The position numbers and the translations under genes were made by a program. 40,091 nucleotides of DNA from WQXF01 sp031553615 (GTDB lineage: Bacteria; Bacillota; Clostridia; Christensenellales; Aristaeellaceae). Positions 21,664-29,707 of this stretch are shown piece after piece (position 1 is the stretch's first letter; every line of letters starts with the position of its first letter). The notes beneath the pieces are model-generated. The model made no database searches. It saw nothing but the letters and a program-made list of their open reading frames with translations, and had not been told where the DNA came from. The stretch spans positions 1 through 40,091 of the forward strand of contig JAVBLJ010000030.1 of the NCBI GenBank assembly GCA_031553615.1. The letters run 5' to 3'.

Positions 21664-24180
21664 ATGGCCAAACAACCCACCCCGCCGACCAATGGCGGCG
21701 ACACGAACCACAATCCCAGCGGGAGCAATCCGAACGGGAATAATCCAAACGGGAACAACCAAAACAGCAACCAAAGCAATCACCAAAACGGCAGCCAAAG
21801 CAACCGCGACCCAAACGGCCGCCGCAAGGGCGACGGAGCACGCGCTTCCGCGCCCAAAGTCGCTCCGCAGCAGGCTAACCCGCAGCAGACCCCGAACCGC
21901 CAGGCTCCGGCCCGCGCCACCTCCGAGCCGTTGCGGGCCAAGTCCCCGGCGGAGTTGCAGGCCGAAATCGAGCGTGAATGGCGCGCAGGCAATACCGGTA
22001 ACGCCGGCAACAGCTCCAGCGCCGCCGAGCCCACCGCGCAGGGCGGACAATCCGCACCTGCCCGTCGGGGCCGTCCGCCGCGCCAGCCGCAGTCCGCGCA
22101 GCAGTCCGCCTCCCAAGGCGCGTCTGCGCAATCCGGCCAGCCCGCGCAGCCGCGCCGGGGCCGCCCGCCGCGTCAGCAGCAGCCCACGCAGCAGCAGCGC
22201 CCCCAACCCGCGCAGCCCCAGCTCAGCTGGCCCAATCAGCCGCCCGCGAATCAGCAGACTTCGAATCAGCAGACTTCAAGCCAACAGCCCTCCCAGCAGC
22301 AGCCGAGGCAGCAGGGCACCGGCCAGCAGGGCGCCAGGCGGCAGCCTGCGGGCCAGCGCCGAGGCTCCGGGCAGCGCGCCGAAGGCCAGAACATCGAAAA
22401 CAGCGCGCGCGTAAAGACCGCGCTGCCCATCGTGGGCACCCCCTCGGTTTCGGCCTCCATCCAAATGGTGGGCCGCAAGCGCACCGCTCCCTCGCAGGCC
22501 GCCGCCCATCCAGCGCGCGGCACGCTGCGCATGATCCCCCTGGGCGGCATGTGCGAGGTCGGCAAAAACATGACGGTCTACGAGTACGGAGACGACATCA
22601 TCATCGTCGACTGCGGCCAATCGTTCCCGGATGAGACCATGCCCGGCATCGACGCGGTGATCCCCGATTTCACCTACATATTGCAGAACCGCGACCGCGT
22701 GCGCGGCGTATTTCTGACCCACGGCCACGAGGATCACATCGGCGCGATGTCCTGGCTGATGCAGGAGATCAAGTGCCCGGTGTACGGCGGCCGCATGACC
22801 ATGGAACTGGTGAAATACAAGCTGGAGGACCGCGTGCCCGGCTTGGCGAAAGGCTGCTCGCTGCACGCCGTGCAGGATGGCCAGGTCATCCGCTGCGGCT
22901 GCTTCAGCGTGGAGTTCATCCACGTGAACCACTCGATCGTGGATGCTTCCATGTTCGCCATCCACACCCCGGTGGGCTACGTGATGCACTCCGGCGATTT
23001 CAAGATCGATTACACACCCATCGATGGCGGCATCATGAACCTGCAGCGCATCGCCGAGATCGGTCGCGAAGGCGTGCTGCTGTTCGTTTGCGAATCCACC
23101 AACATTGAGGTCAAGGGCCACTCGGTATCCGAGCGCCACGTGGGCGAATCCTTCGCCAACATGTTCGCCGGGGCCCAGGGCCGCATATTCGTGGCCACCT
23201 TCTCCTCCAACAGCTACCGGCTGCAGCAGATCTTCTCCGCCGCCGAAAAGCTGGGCCGCAAGGTGGCGCTGGTGGGCCGCAGCATGCTCAACGTGTTCAA
23301 CGCGGCCAATTCGCTGGGCTACATCCAAATGAAGCCCGATACCCTCATCGACATCAACCAGATCGACAACTACCGCCCCGAGCAGGTGGTCATCATTTCC
23401 ACGGGCAGCCAGGGCGAGCCCATGAGCGCCCTCACCCGCATCGCCTTCTCCGCCCACCGCGAGGTGGAAATCATGCGCGGCGACACGGTGATCATCTCGG
23501 CCTCCCCCATCCCCGGCAACGAAAAGCCGGTATACAAGGTGATCAACGAGCTGTACAAGCGCGGCGCGAAGGTCTACTACTCCGCGCTGGCCGATGTGCA
23601 CGCCTCGGGCCACGCCTCCCGCGATGAGCTGCGCCTGGTGCAGACTCTGGTCAAGCCGCAGTACCTCATCCCCGCCCACGGGGAGTACCGCATGCTCTAC
23701 CAGCAGGCCGAGCTCGCCCACGAGCTAGGCATGAACTGGGAGGACGTGTTCCTGCTCTCCAACGGCGATATCTTCGAAATTTCGCGCGGAAAGGCCCGCA
23801 TCTCCGGCTTCACCAACGGTGCGGCCGTGCTCATTGATGGCGCGGCTGTGGGCGATGTGGACAACTCGGTGCTCCGCGAGCGCAAAATTCTCTCCGACGA
23901 CGGCGTGGTCGCCATCTCCATGGTGCTCAACCGCCGCACCGGCGAGCTGGCTGCGCCGCCCGTGGTGCAGGCCATGGGCTTCCTGTACGAAAGCGAATTC
24001 GAGCAGGTGATCACCGAATGCGAGCGCCGCGCCGTGGCCTTCGTGCTGCGCATGAAGAACCAGAATCGCAACATCGCCGAGGGCGTGCGCTCCGGCCTCA
24101 TGCGCGATCAAATTCGCACCTTCCTATTCGAAAAGACGCGCCGCCGCCCGGTGGTGATGGTGATGCTGAGTGAGATATAG
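21664..24180 (+). CDS. rnj: Ribonuclease J with long disordered N-terminal extension
   Basis: An 838-residue enzyme; usual RNase J is about 555 residues. Residues 1 to about 284 are low complexity, first Asn/Gly-rich (NPNGNNPNGNNQNSN) and then Gln/Pro/Arg-rich. Two RRGRPPR motifs (about 134-140 and 164-170) resemble AT-hooks. The catalytic part begins at GTLRMIPLGGMCEVGKN, with the metallo-beta-lactamase motif THGHEDHIGAMSW near 351-363, then the beta-CASP domain (ATFSSNSYRLQQ, STGSQGEPMSAL) and the late motif HASGHASRDEL. RNase J is a 5'-to-3' exonuclease and endonuclease acting in RNA decay and processing. The ATG at 21664 follows AAGGAG by about 6 bases. The extension may bind RNA or drive condensate formation; that is inference. 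Confidence 0.93.
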   Translation: MAKQPTPPTNGGDTNHNPSGSNPNGNNPNGNNQNSNQSNHQNGSQSNRDPNGRRKGDGARASAPKVAPQQANPQQTPNRQAPARATSEPLRAKSPAELQAEIEREWRAGNTGNAGNSSSAAEPTAQGGQSAPARRGRPPRQPQSAQQSASQGASAQSGQPAQPRRGRPPRQQQPTQQQRPQPAQPQLSWPNQPPANQQTSNQQTSSQQPSQQQPRQQGTGQQGARRQPAGQRRGSGQRAEGQNIENSARVKTALPIVGTPSVSASIQMVGRKRTAPSQAAAHPARGTLRMIPLGGMCEVGKNMTVYEYGDDIIIVDCGQSFPDETMPGIDAVIPDFTYILQNRDRVRGVFLTHGHEDHIGAMSWLMQEIKCPVYGGRMTMELVKYKLEDRVPGLAKGCSLHAVQDGQVIRCGCFSVEFIHVNHSIVDASMFAIHTPVGYVMHSGDFKIDYTPIDGGIMNLQRIAEIGREGVLLFVCESTNIEVKGHSVSERHVGESFANMFAGAQGRIFVATFSSNSYRLQQIFSAAEKLGRKVALVGRSMLNVFNAANSLGYIQMKPDTLIDINQIDNYRPEQVVIISTGSQGEPMSALTRIAFSAHREVEIMRGDTVIISASPIPGNEKPVYKVINELYKRGAKVYYSALADVHASGHASRDELRLVQTLVKPQYLIPAHGEYRMLYQQAELAHELGMNWEDVFLLSNGDIFEISRGKARISGFTNGAAVLIDGAAVGDVDNSVLRERKILSDDGVVAISMVLNRRTGELAAPPVVQAMGFLYESEFEQVITECERRAVAFVLRMKNQNRNIAEGVRSGLMRDQIRTFLFEKTRRRPVVMVMLSEI

Positions 24181-24218
24181 GTGCACACGGAGTTTCGTCG
24201 GAACTGGGTTTCGCCGGG

Positions 24219-24248
24219 GTTGGGAGTACTTGCTCCCAACTCCTTTTT
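24219..24248 (+). terminator. Rho-independent terminator after RNase J
   Basis: GTTGGGAG (24219-24226), a 6-base loop and CTCCCAAC (24233-24240), followed by TCCTTTTT. Confidence 0.85.
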
Positions 24249-24306
24249 CTGCTAAACTGATTCTGCTAAACTGGCTACAAAAAACACAGGCAGAGAGGCG
24301 GAATCC

Positions 24307-25533
24307 ATGTTGAAAAGGGGCTTTGTGCTGTTCTTTTTCCTCGCACTCTGTTTGGGTATTGCCCTGCCCGCATTCGCCGCCCAAGCCGAAAATCCGCTAT
24401 CCATACGAAGCATCGCCCTGGGCGATCACCACGGGCTGGCCCTGGCCGAGGATGGCAAGCTTTGGGCCTGGGGCCCCAATTGGTATGGCGCGCTCGGCAA
24501 CGGCACGCCCGAGGACCGGGTGCTGGGGCTCACGTTCGTGATGGACGGCGTAATCGCGGCGGACGCGGGCACCGATCATTCCGCCGCCATCACCGCCGAT
24601 GGTAGCCTGTGGACCTGGGGCCGGAACACCTACGGGGCCATCGGCGACGGCACCTTTGGCGAGGGCGATTATATCACCGACGCATCAGGCGAGCGCAAGC
24701 TGGTGGCAGGCGCAATCGGCGACGGCACCATGCACCCCACGCCGGTCAAGGTGCTGGACGAGGTAGTCGCGGTGGAAGCCGGGCATTTCGTCACCTTCGC
24801 CATCCGGCAGGATGGTAGCCTGTGGGGCTGGGGGCGCAACGAATACGGCGAGCTAGGCGATTCCACCTGCGGCTACAACAACATGACCACCACGCCGAAG
24901 AAACTGATGGAAAACGTGGCCGCCGTGCGCAACGCGGGCACCTTCACGCTGATACTGCAGCAGGATGGCAGCCTATGGTCGTGCGGGGTCACCTATTTCG
25001 AATACTTCTTTGATTGCCTGCACCCCTCCCCCGAGGAGGTATTGGTGCTAGCCACCCCGGCCAAGATCATGGACGGCGTGCAGGCCATCGCCGCAGGCAT
25101 GAACCACGCGCTAACGCTTAAGGCCGATGGCAGCCTGTGGGCCTGGGGCTCCAACAGCTGCGGCCAGCTGGGCGATGGATTCACGGTGAACCGTGATGCG
25201 CCTTGGCGGGTGATGAATGGGGTGAGCGCAATCAGCGCGGGCATGCAGCATTCCCTGGCGCTCAAGCCCGATGGCAGCCTGTGGGTTTGGGGCGATGGCT
25301 CGGGCGGGCAGGCCGGGGACGGGCTGGCGGGGCCAACGCACTTCCTTACCGCACCCTACAATGTGTTAAACGATGTGGAACAATTTGCGGTTGGCCAAAT
25401 GAGTTGCATCGCCCTCAAGATAGACGGGAGCATCTGGGGTTGGGGCCCGGAAGCCTTCCTCCCCGATGATTCGGATGGTGTAGATTCCATAACGGGGCCC
25501 CTCGAACCGACCCCGCTCATACTTCAGCCGTAG
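24307..25533 (+). CDS. Secreted RCC1-type beta-propeller protein
   Basis: A 408-residue protein with a signal peptide (MLKRGFVLFFFLALCLGIALPAFAA, split here as MLKRGFVLFFFLA and LCLGIALPAFAA; cut near residue 24). Seven RCC1-like units follow, each with a core like ALAEDGKLWAWG or ALKPDGSLWVWG and most with GxLGDG. Unit four is degenerate (SLWSCGVTYFEY) and unit seven short, so one full seven-bladed propeller is expected. Such exported propellers are usually binding modules; no catalytic residues are seen. The start codon follows GAGAGGCGG. Two short direct repeats (TTCTGCTAAACTG, near 24246 and 24261) precede the gene. It is the first gene of a likely operon with two HAD phosphatases (26-base gap). 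The partner is unknown. Confidence 0.85.
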   Translation: MLKRGFVLFFFLALCLGIALPAFAAQAENPLSIRSIALGDHHGLALAEDGKLWAWGPNWYGALGNGTPEDRVLGLTFVMDGVIAADAGTDHSAAITADGSLWTWGRNTYGAIGDGTFGEGDYITDASGERKLVAGAIGDGTMHPTPVKVLDEVVAVEAGHFVTFAIRQDGSLWGWGRNEYGELGDSTCGYNNMTTTPKKLMENVAAVRNAGTFTLILQQDGSLWSCGVTYFEYFFDCLHPSPEEVLVLATPAKIMDGVQAIAAGMNHALTLKADGSLWAWGSNSCGQLGDGFTVNRDAPWRVMNGVSAISAGMQHSLALKPDGSLWVWGDGSGGQAGDGLAGPTHFLTAPYNVLNDVEQFAVGQMSCIALKIDGSIWGWGPEAFLPDDSDGVDSITGPLEPTPLILQP

Positions 25534-25559
25534 ATTGGCTTCACCCGGAAGGAGCGCCC

Positions 25560-26138
25560 ATGTGGATCGACGTATACGATTTTGACGGAACGATATTCCG
25601 CGGGGATTCGACCATGGCCTTCTGGCTCTATTGCGTGCGCAAGAAGCCGGGGCTTTTGAAGCATCTGCCGCGCCAGGCGCGCGCACTGGCCCTGATGGCA
25701 CTGGGGCGCTGGAATCTTACGCGCGGAAAGGGTGAATTCCTCCGCTTTGTGCGCGACATCGATCTGGACGCGATGGCCAAGCAATTCTGGGCCGATGAAA
25801 AGGTGCTGCGCCGGGTGGGCGCGTGGTTCGACAAGCGCGATACCGCGCTGCCCATCGTGATCGCTTCGGCCTCGCCCGAGGCGATGCTCGCGCCCATCGC
25901 GTGGAAGTTTCGCGTGCAGCACCTGGTGGGCACGCGCATCGATGAAAAAACCGGCGCGCTCACCTCGCCCAACTGCAAGGGCGCCGTGAAGATCGAGCGC
26001 ATCGGCGAGCTGATCCCCGGCTTCCAGGTGCGCGCCATGTACACCGACGACGCCAGGGCCGATGGCCCGCTGTTGGCCCTCGCGCAGCAGAAGTACCTGG
26101 TCACCCGCGGCAGCGTGAAGCGGATTTGGAAGGACTAA
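25560..26138 (+). CDS. HAD-superfamily phosphatase (HAD-IB like)
   Basis: A 192-residue cytosolic protein. Motif I is VYDFDGTIF, with nucleophile Asp7 and acid/base Asp9. A helical cap (residues 17-90) follows, then motif II in VIASASPE, a Lys in NCKGAVKIERI and motif IV in MYTDDARAD. This order matches the phosphoserine-phosphatase-like HAD-IB group, which removes phosphate from small metabolites. GGAAGGAG precedes the ATG. It follows the RCC1 gene by 26 bases and precedes a second HAD gene by 39. The substrate cannot be read. Confidence 0.85.
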   Translation: MWIDVYDFDGTIFRGDSTMAFWLYCVRKKPGLLKHLPRQARALALMALGRWNLTRGKGEFLRFVRDIDLDAMAKQFWADEKVLRRVGAWFDKRDTALPIVIASASPEAMLAPIAWKFRVQHLVGTRIDEKTGALTSPNCKGAVKIERIGELIPGFQVRAMYTDDARADGPLLALAQQKYLVTRGSVKRIWKD

Positions 26139-26177
26139 CACGCATACAAACTGGCTTTCGAAAAGGAGAGAATCAGC

Positions 26178-27029
26178 ATGGCCGAACCGCAGGCAGTGTT
26201 AGCCTTTCTATACGATTTTGACAAGACGCTCTGCACCACCGACATGCAGGAGTATACCTTCATTCCGCGCGTGGGGCTCGACCCCGATACGTTCTGGAAG
26301 GAATCCAACGCCATGTCGGTCAACCACAAGATGGACCGCATCCTCTCCTATATGCACCTGATGCTCAAAAAGGCCAACGCCGCCGAGAAATCCATCAAGC
26401 GCGAGGATTTCGTGGCGCTGGGCAAGGATTTGGAGCTGTTCCCCGGCGTGGAGGATTGGTTCGCGCGCCTGAACGCCATGGGCGAGGCGCAGGGTGTGAC
26501 GGTCGAGCACTACATCATCTCCTCGGGCCTGCGCGAGATCATCGAGGGTTCGAGCATCTTCCGCTGCTTCCGCGAGGTGTTCGCCTGCGAATTCCTATAT
26601 GACGTGAACGGCGTGGCCTGCTGGCCCAAAAATGTGGTCAATTACACCACCAAAACCCAATTCCTCTACCGCGTAAACAAGGGCATACTCGATATTTCGA
26701 ACGACGTGGATTTGAACCGCTACGTGCCCGAGGATGAGCGCCCCGTACCCTTCCGCAACATGGTGTACCTGGGCGACGGGCTGACCGACGTGCCCTGCAT
26801 GCGGCTGGTGAAGGCCAACGGCGGCAGCTCCATCGCGGTATACCAGCCGGGGCACAAGGGGAAGGTCAACGAGCTGCTGGAGCACGGGCGCGTGGATTTT
26901 CTAGCCCCGGCGGATTACTCGGCGGGCAGCGAGCTCGAGGCCCTGGCGCGTTCCCTGGTGCAAAAGATGAGCATCACCGACGCGCTGGTGCGCAAAAGCC
27001 GCGCGCAGGCCCAGGAGTTGCGCGGATAG
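26178..27029 (+). CDS. HAD-superfamily phosphatase, second type
   Basis: A 283-residue protein with motif I LYDFDKTLC (Asp13, Asp15), a larger helical cap (DTFWKESNAMSVNHKMDRIL), motif II in YIISSGLREII and motif IV in VYLGDGLTDVPC. The GDGLTD box supplies the Mg-binding Asp. It differs clearly from the preceding HAD protein in length and cap, so this is not a tandem duplication. AAAAGGAGAG precedes the ATG. The substrate is unknown; the family includes phosphatases of sugars, serine and nucleotides. Confidence 0.85.
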   Translation: MAEPQAVLAFLYDFDKTLCTTDMQEYTFIPRVGLDPDTFWKESNAMSVNHKMDRILSYMHLMLKKANAAEKSIKREDFVALGKDLELFPGVEDWFARLNAMGEAQGVTVEHYIISSGLREIIEGSSIFRCFREVFACEFLYDVNGVACWPKNVVNYTTKTQFLYRVNKGILDISNDVDLNRYVPEDERPVPFRNMVYLGDGLTDVPCMRLVKANGGSSIAVYQPGHKGKVNELLEHGRVDFLAPADYSAGSELEALARSLVQKMSITDALVRKSRAQAQELRG

Positions 27030-27057
27030 GCCCGATGCTCCCGGTCGCTCATCGCTC

Positions 27058-27119
27058 TGATCACGGCATCTGATCACGGCATCTGATCGCGACATCCTAT
27101 TACGACATCCTATTACGAC
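27058..27119. repeat. 13-bp tandem repeats before the amidohydrolase gene
   Basis: Four full units and one partial unit with a 13-bp period: TGATCACGGCATC twice, TGATCGCGACATC, CTATTACGACATC and CTATTACGAC. They fill most of the gap between the second HAD gene and the amidohydrolase gene and end close to its ribosome binding site. Confidence 0.8.
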
Positions 27120-27136
27120 GAAACGAGGGAAACCGC

Positions 27137-28297
27137 ATGCTACTCATCCGCAACGCGAAGGTCATCACCCTGGAGGAAAAGGATTACCTGGACGGGGGCC
27201 AAATCCTGATCGACGACGAGGGCCGCATTGCCGCCGTGGGCTACGATCTGCCCACATCCGGCGCACAGACCGTGGATGCCCACGGCTGCTACGCGCTGCC
27301 CGGCGTGATCGATGCGCACTGTCACGTGGGCATGTGGGAGGACGCCATGGGCTTCGAGGGCGACGATGGCAACGAGATTACCGATCCCATCACGCCCCAG
27401 CTGCGCGCCATCGACGGCATCAATCCGCAGGATCGCTGCTTCGAAGAAGCGCTGGCTGCGGGCGTAACCACCGTGGCCACCGGCCCCGGCAGCGCCAACA
27501 TAATCGGCGGACAATTCGCCCTGCTCAAAACCGGCACCGCCCCGCTCGATACCCGCATCGTGGCCGCACCGCTCGCGCTCAAGATCGCCTTTGGCGAAAA
27601 CCCCAAGCGCTGCTACAGTGGCCTGAAGCGCTCGCCCTCCACCCGCATGGCCACCGCCTCCCTGCTGCGCCAAGCGCTGCTCGATGCGCAGGAGTACGCC
27701 CAGAAAACCGCCTCCGACGATGCGGAAAAACGCCCCGCGCGCGATCTGGGCAAGGAGATTCTCTGCCAGGCGTTGCGCGGCGAGCTGGTGGTCAAGGCCC
27801 ACGCCCACCGCGCCGACGATATCCTCACCGCGCTGCGCATCGCCCGCGAGTTCGGCCTGCGCCTCTCGCTGGAGCACTGCACCGAGGGCTACATGATCGC
27901 CGACCAGCTCCGCGAGGCGCAGGCCGCCGCCAACCTGCCCATCATCGTCGGCCCCCTGCTCTCCGACCGCTCCAAGATCGAGCTGCGCAACCTCACCTTC
28001 ACCGCCCCGGCCAAGCTGCACGCCGCCGGTGTCCGCTTCGCCATGATGACCGATCACCCGGTCATTCCCCTGCAATATCTCATGGTCTGCGCCGCCATCG
28101 CCGCCCGTGAGGGTCTGCCCGAGCGCGAGGCGTTGCGCTCCATCACCCTCAACGCCGCCTGGGCCGTGGGCCACGAGGACTCCCTCGGTTCCCTCGCCCC
28201 CGGCAAAGCCGCCGACCTCGCCCTCTACGACGCCCACCCCCTCGACACGCGCGCCCACGTCACCGAAGTGTACCTGGGCGGTGCGCGGGTGAAGTAA
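27137..28297 (+). CDS. Amidohydrolase (imidazolonepropionase/dihydroorotase-like)
   Basis: A 386-residue metal-dependent hydrolase of the amidohydrolase superfamily. The N-terminal beta part (MLLIRNAKVITLEE) leads to the metal motif GVIDAHCHVGM (His61, His63). Further expected ligands are in VKAHAHRADD, LEHCTEGY and the late MMTDHPV (the conserved Asp). The C-terminus returns to the beta sandwich (LGSLAPGKAADLALYD). Such enzymes cleave C-N bonds in rings or amides; the closest general type is the imidazolonepropionase-like group, but the substrate is not clear. GAGGGAAA precedes the ATG. It ends the putative RCC1-HAD-HAD operon. Confidence 0.88.
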   Translation: MLLIRNAKVITLEEKDYLDGGQILIDDEGRIAAVGYDLPTSGAQTVDAHGCYALPGVIDAHCHVGMWEDAMGFEGDDGNEITDPITPQLRAIDGINPQDRCFEEALAAGVTTVATGPGSANIIGGQFALLKTGTAPLDTRIVAAPLALKIAFGENPKRCYSGLKRSPSTRMATASLLRQALLDAQEYAQKTASDDAEKRPARDLGKEILCQALRGELVVKAHAHRADDILTALRIAREFGLRLSLEHCTEGYMIADQLREAQAAANLPIIVGPLLSDRSKIELRNLTFTAPAKLHAAGVRFAMMTDHPVIPLQYLMVCAAIAAREGLPEREALRSITLNAAWAVGHEDSLGSLAPGKAADLALYDAHPLDTRAHVTEVYLGGARVK

Positions 28298-28457
28298 CGG
28301 AACGGCGGGAATGCCCAGCGTTTGCTTCGGGAGCAATGCCTCTTCACAGGTCTCTTTTAGCACAAAAACTATGATATTCACGTACCATGCAGCGTGAGCA
28401 CTTTTGCACACTCACGAATATCGTTGTGTTGAAAGCAAGATGGAGGCCTTACATCCC

Positions 28458-29693
28458 ATGAGCAGATGCTTCAAAAAATATGGAACCAATCTATCCTCGC
28501 CATCGGAATCCCCTTCCTTGCGCATGAACTGCCCGCCCGACGGATGCGGAGCGGGCTGTTTTGCATGCAACCGCCGCCGAATACCGGGCTGCTCGGCTTG
28601 TCCGCCATCCCCGCCGATTCCGCCGACACCCTGCCCGCCCTGTCCGTCCTGCCCGATTCCTGAATTCCCTGCTGTGGTTTGTACTCCCGCCTTTGAATCG
28701 TTTTTTGATCAAGCGCTACCCATTCCCGCTGCTCCCGTCACCATTCCCAACGCGTTCAACAGCAACGATGGCCCTGCGCCCTATACCGTATTAAGCGCAG
28801 CGTTCATGAACCTGCAGCTGCCGTTGCCGGGGCTTTCCTTCACGCCCCTCGGAGCGGATCGGTATATTTTTTCCTCCAGCATTGCGCCCATGGTACGGGT
28901 AAACTACCTGGACGGCGCCGGTGTACAGCGCGCAAAGCTCGTGCAGGCACCCATGCAACTGACCGGTACCGTCACTTCCACCGTGAACCCCAGCACCGTT
29001 GTTTGGTGGGCGTTTTGGGAAAGCGGAAGCATCAGCGATCCCCTGCTTTCAGGCACGACGCTGAGCTTTGTCTCCGCGGCAAGCATCCATCTGATCGCCA
29101 TCCCGGATGAGCCGGCCAATTTCCCAATACTGCAAGGATTCACTTGTTCGCAACAACCGCCGGTGCAAGCGCAATGCACGCTTTTGTACCCTCTGGAGAG
29201 CTATTGCCTGCAATCCAGTCTCATACCCGGTTCGTCCTCCCTGGCGGTTCCGTTTGCCCCGCTGGGGCCGATGCCTTACAGAAACCCAACCGTCACCCCC
29301 GTCGACAGTCAGCCTTATGTGCTGCGCGTCATTCCGCTGACGGGCGATGTGGCGACGATCGATTATGCCTTCCCTGTTCTGTTGAGCTATACCGACAGTA
29401 ACAACCAGATACAGACGCAATCCACGTTTTTGTTTATGTCCCTGATAATGGCCGACGTGGCCAACATACCCAACACACGAATGATCGCGGACCTAGCGGT
29501 CTTCAACATTATCCCCTCCAACATCGTGACTCCGCCGGCGCTTACGATCCAGACCCTCGTGCTTACAGGCAGCATCGCGGCGGTTGGCGACAGGATTCAG
29601 GCGCTGACCACCGATGCGGTGCAATGCGGCGCGGTGCCCGCTGACGCTTGCCAGGCCATTTTTCCGCCACCCACGGCGGAAATCACCGGTTAA
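28458..29693 (+). CDS. Cys/Pro-rich surface-type protein of unknown function
   Basis: A 411-residue protein with no recognisable catalytic motif. The start is taken as the ATG at 28458 (MSRCFKKYGTN), 11 bases after GGAGG; an in-frame ATG at 28440 is possible. Residues 23-70 are dense in Cys and Pro (CPPDGCGAGCFAC, CSACPPSPPIPPTPCPPC). The rest is rich in Ser, Thr, Pro and small hydrophobics and looks all-beta. There is no signal peptide or membrane helix. Proteins of this kind include spore-surface (exosporium) proteins, which are assembled from the mother cell without export signals. A glycosyltransferase gene starts 14 bases downstream, so it may be the acceptor. Both ideas are inference. 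Confidence 0.7.
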   Translation: MSRCFKKYGTNLSSPSESPSLRMNCPPDGCGAGCFACNRRRIPGCSACPPSPPIPPTPCPPCPSCPIPEFPAVVCTPAFESFFDQALPIPAAPVTIPNAFNSNDGPAPYTVLSAAFMNLQLPLPGLSFTPLGADRYIFSSSIAPMVRVNYLDGAGVQRAKLVQAPMQLTGTVTSTVNPSTVVWWAFWESGSISDPLLSGTTLSFVSAASIHLIAIPDEPANFPILQGFTCSQQPPVQAQCTLLYPLESYCLQSSLIPGSSSLAVPFAPLGPMPYRNPTVTPVDSQPYVLRVIPLTGDVATIDYAFPVLLSYTDSNNQIQTQSTFLFMSLIMADVANIPNTRMIADLAVFNIIPSNIVTPPALTIQTLVLTGSIAAVGDRIQALTTDAVQCGAVPADACQAIFPPPTAEITG

Positions 29694-29707
29694 AGGGAGG
29701 GCACTTT

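Noticed and set aside
28305..28335. A further degenerate copy of the UGAG repeat after the amidohydrolase gene (CAGCGTTTGCTTCGGG)
   Set aside because: Only about 15 bases match, the loop is altered and the orientation differs from the other gene-end copies.
27140..28411. A 423-codon frame opposite the amidohydrolase gene, and a 481-codon frame opposite RNase J (22276-23721)
   Set aside because: Antisense to genes with clear catalytic motifs; no domains of their own.
28330..28450. A sporulation-sigma promoter before the Cys/Pro-rich gene
   Set aside because: No convincing sigma-E or sigma-K boxes at the right spacing; the spore link therefore rests only on protein features.
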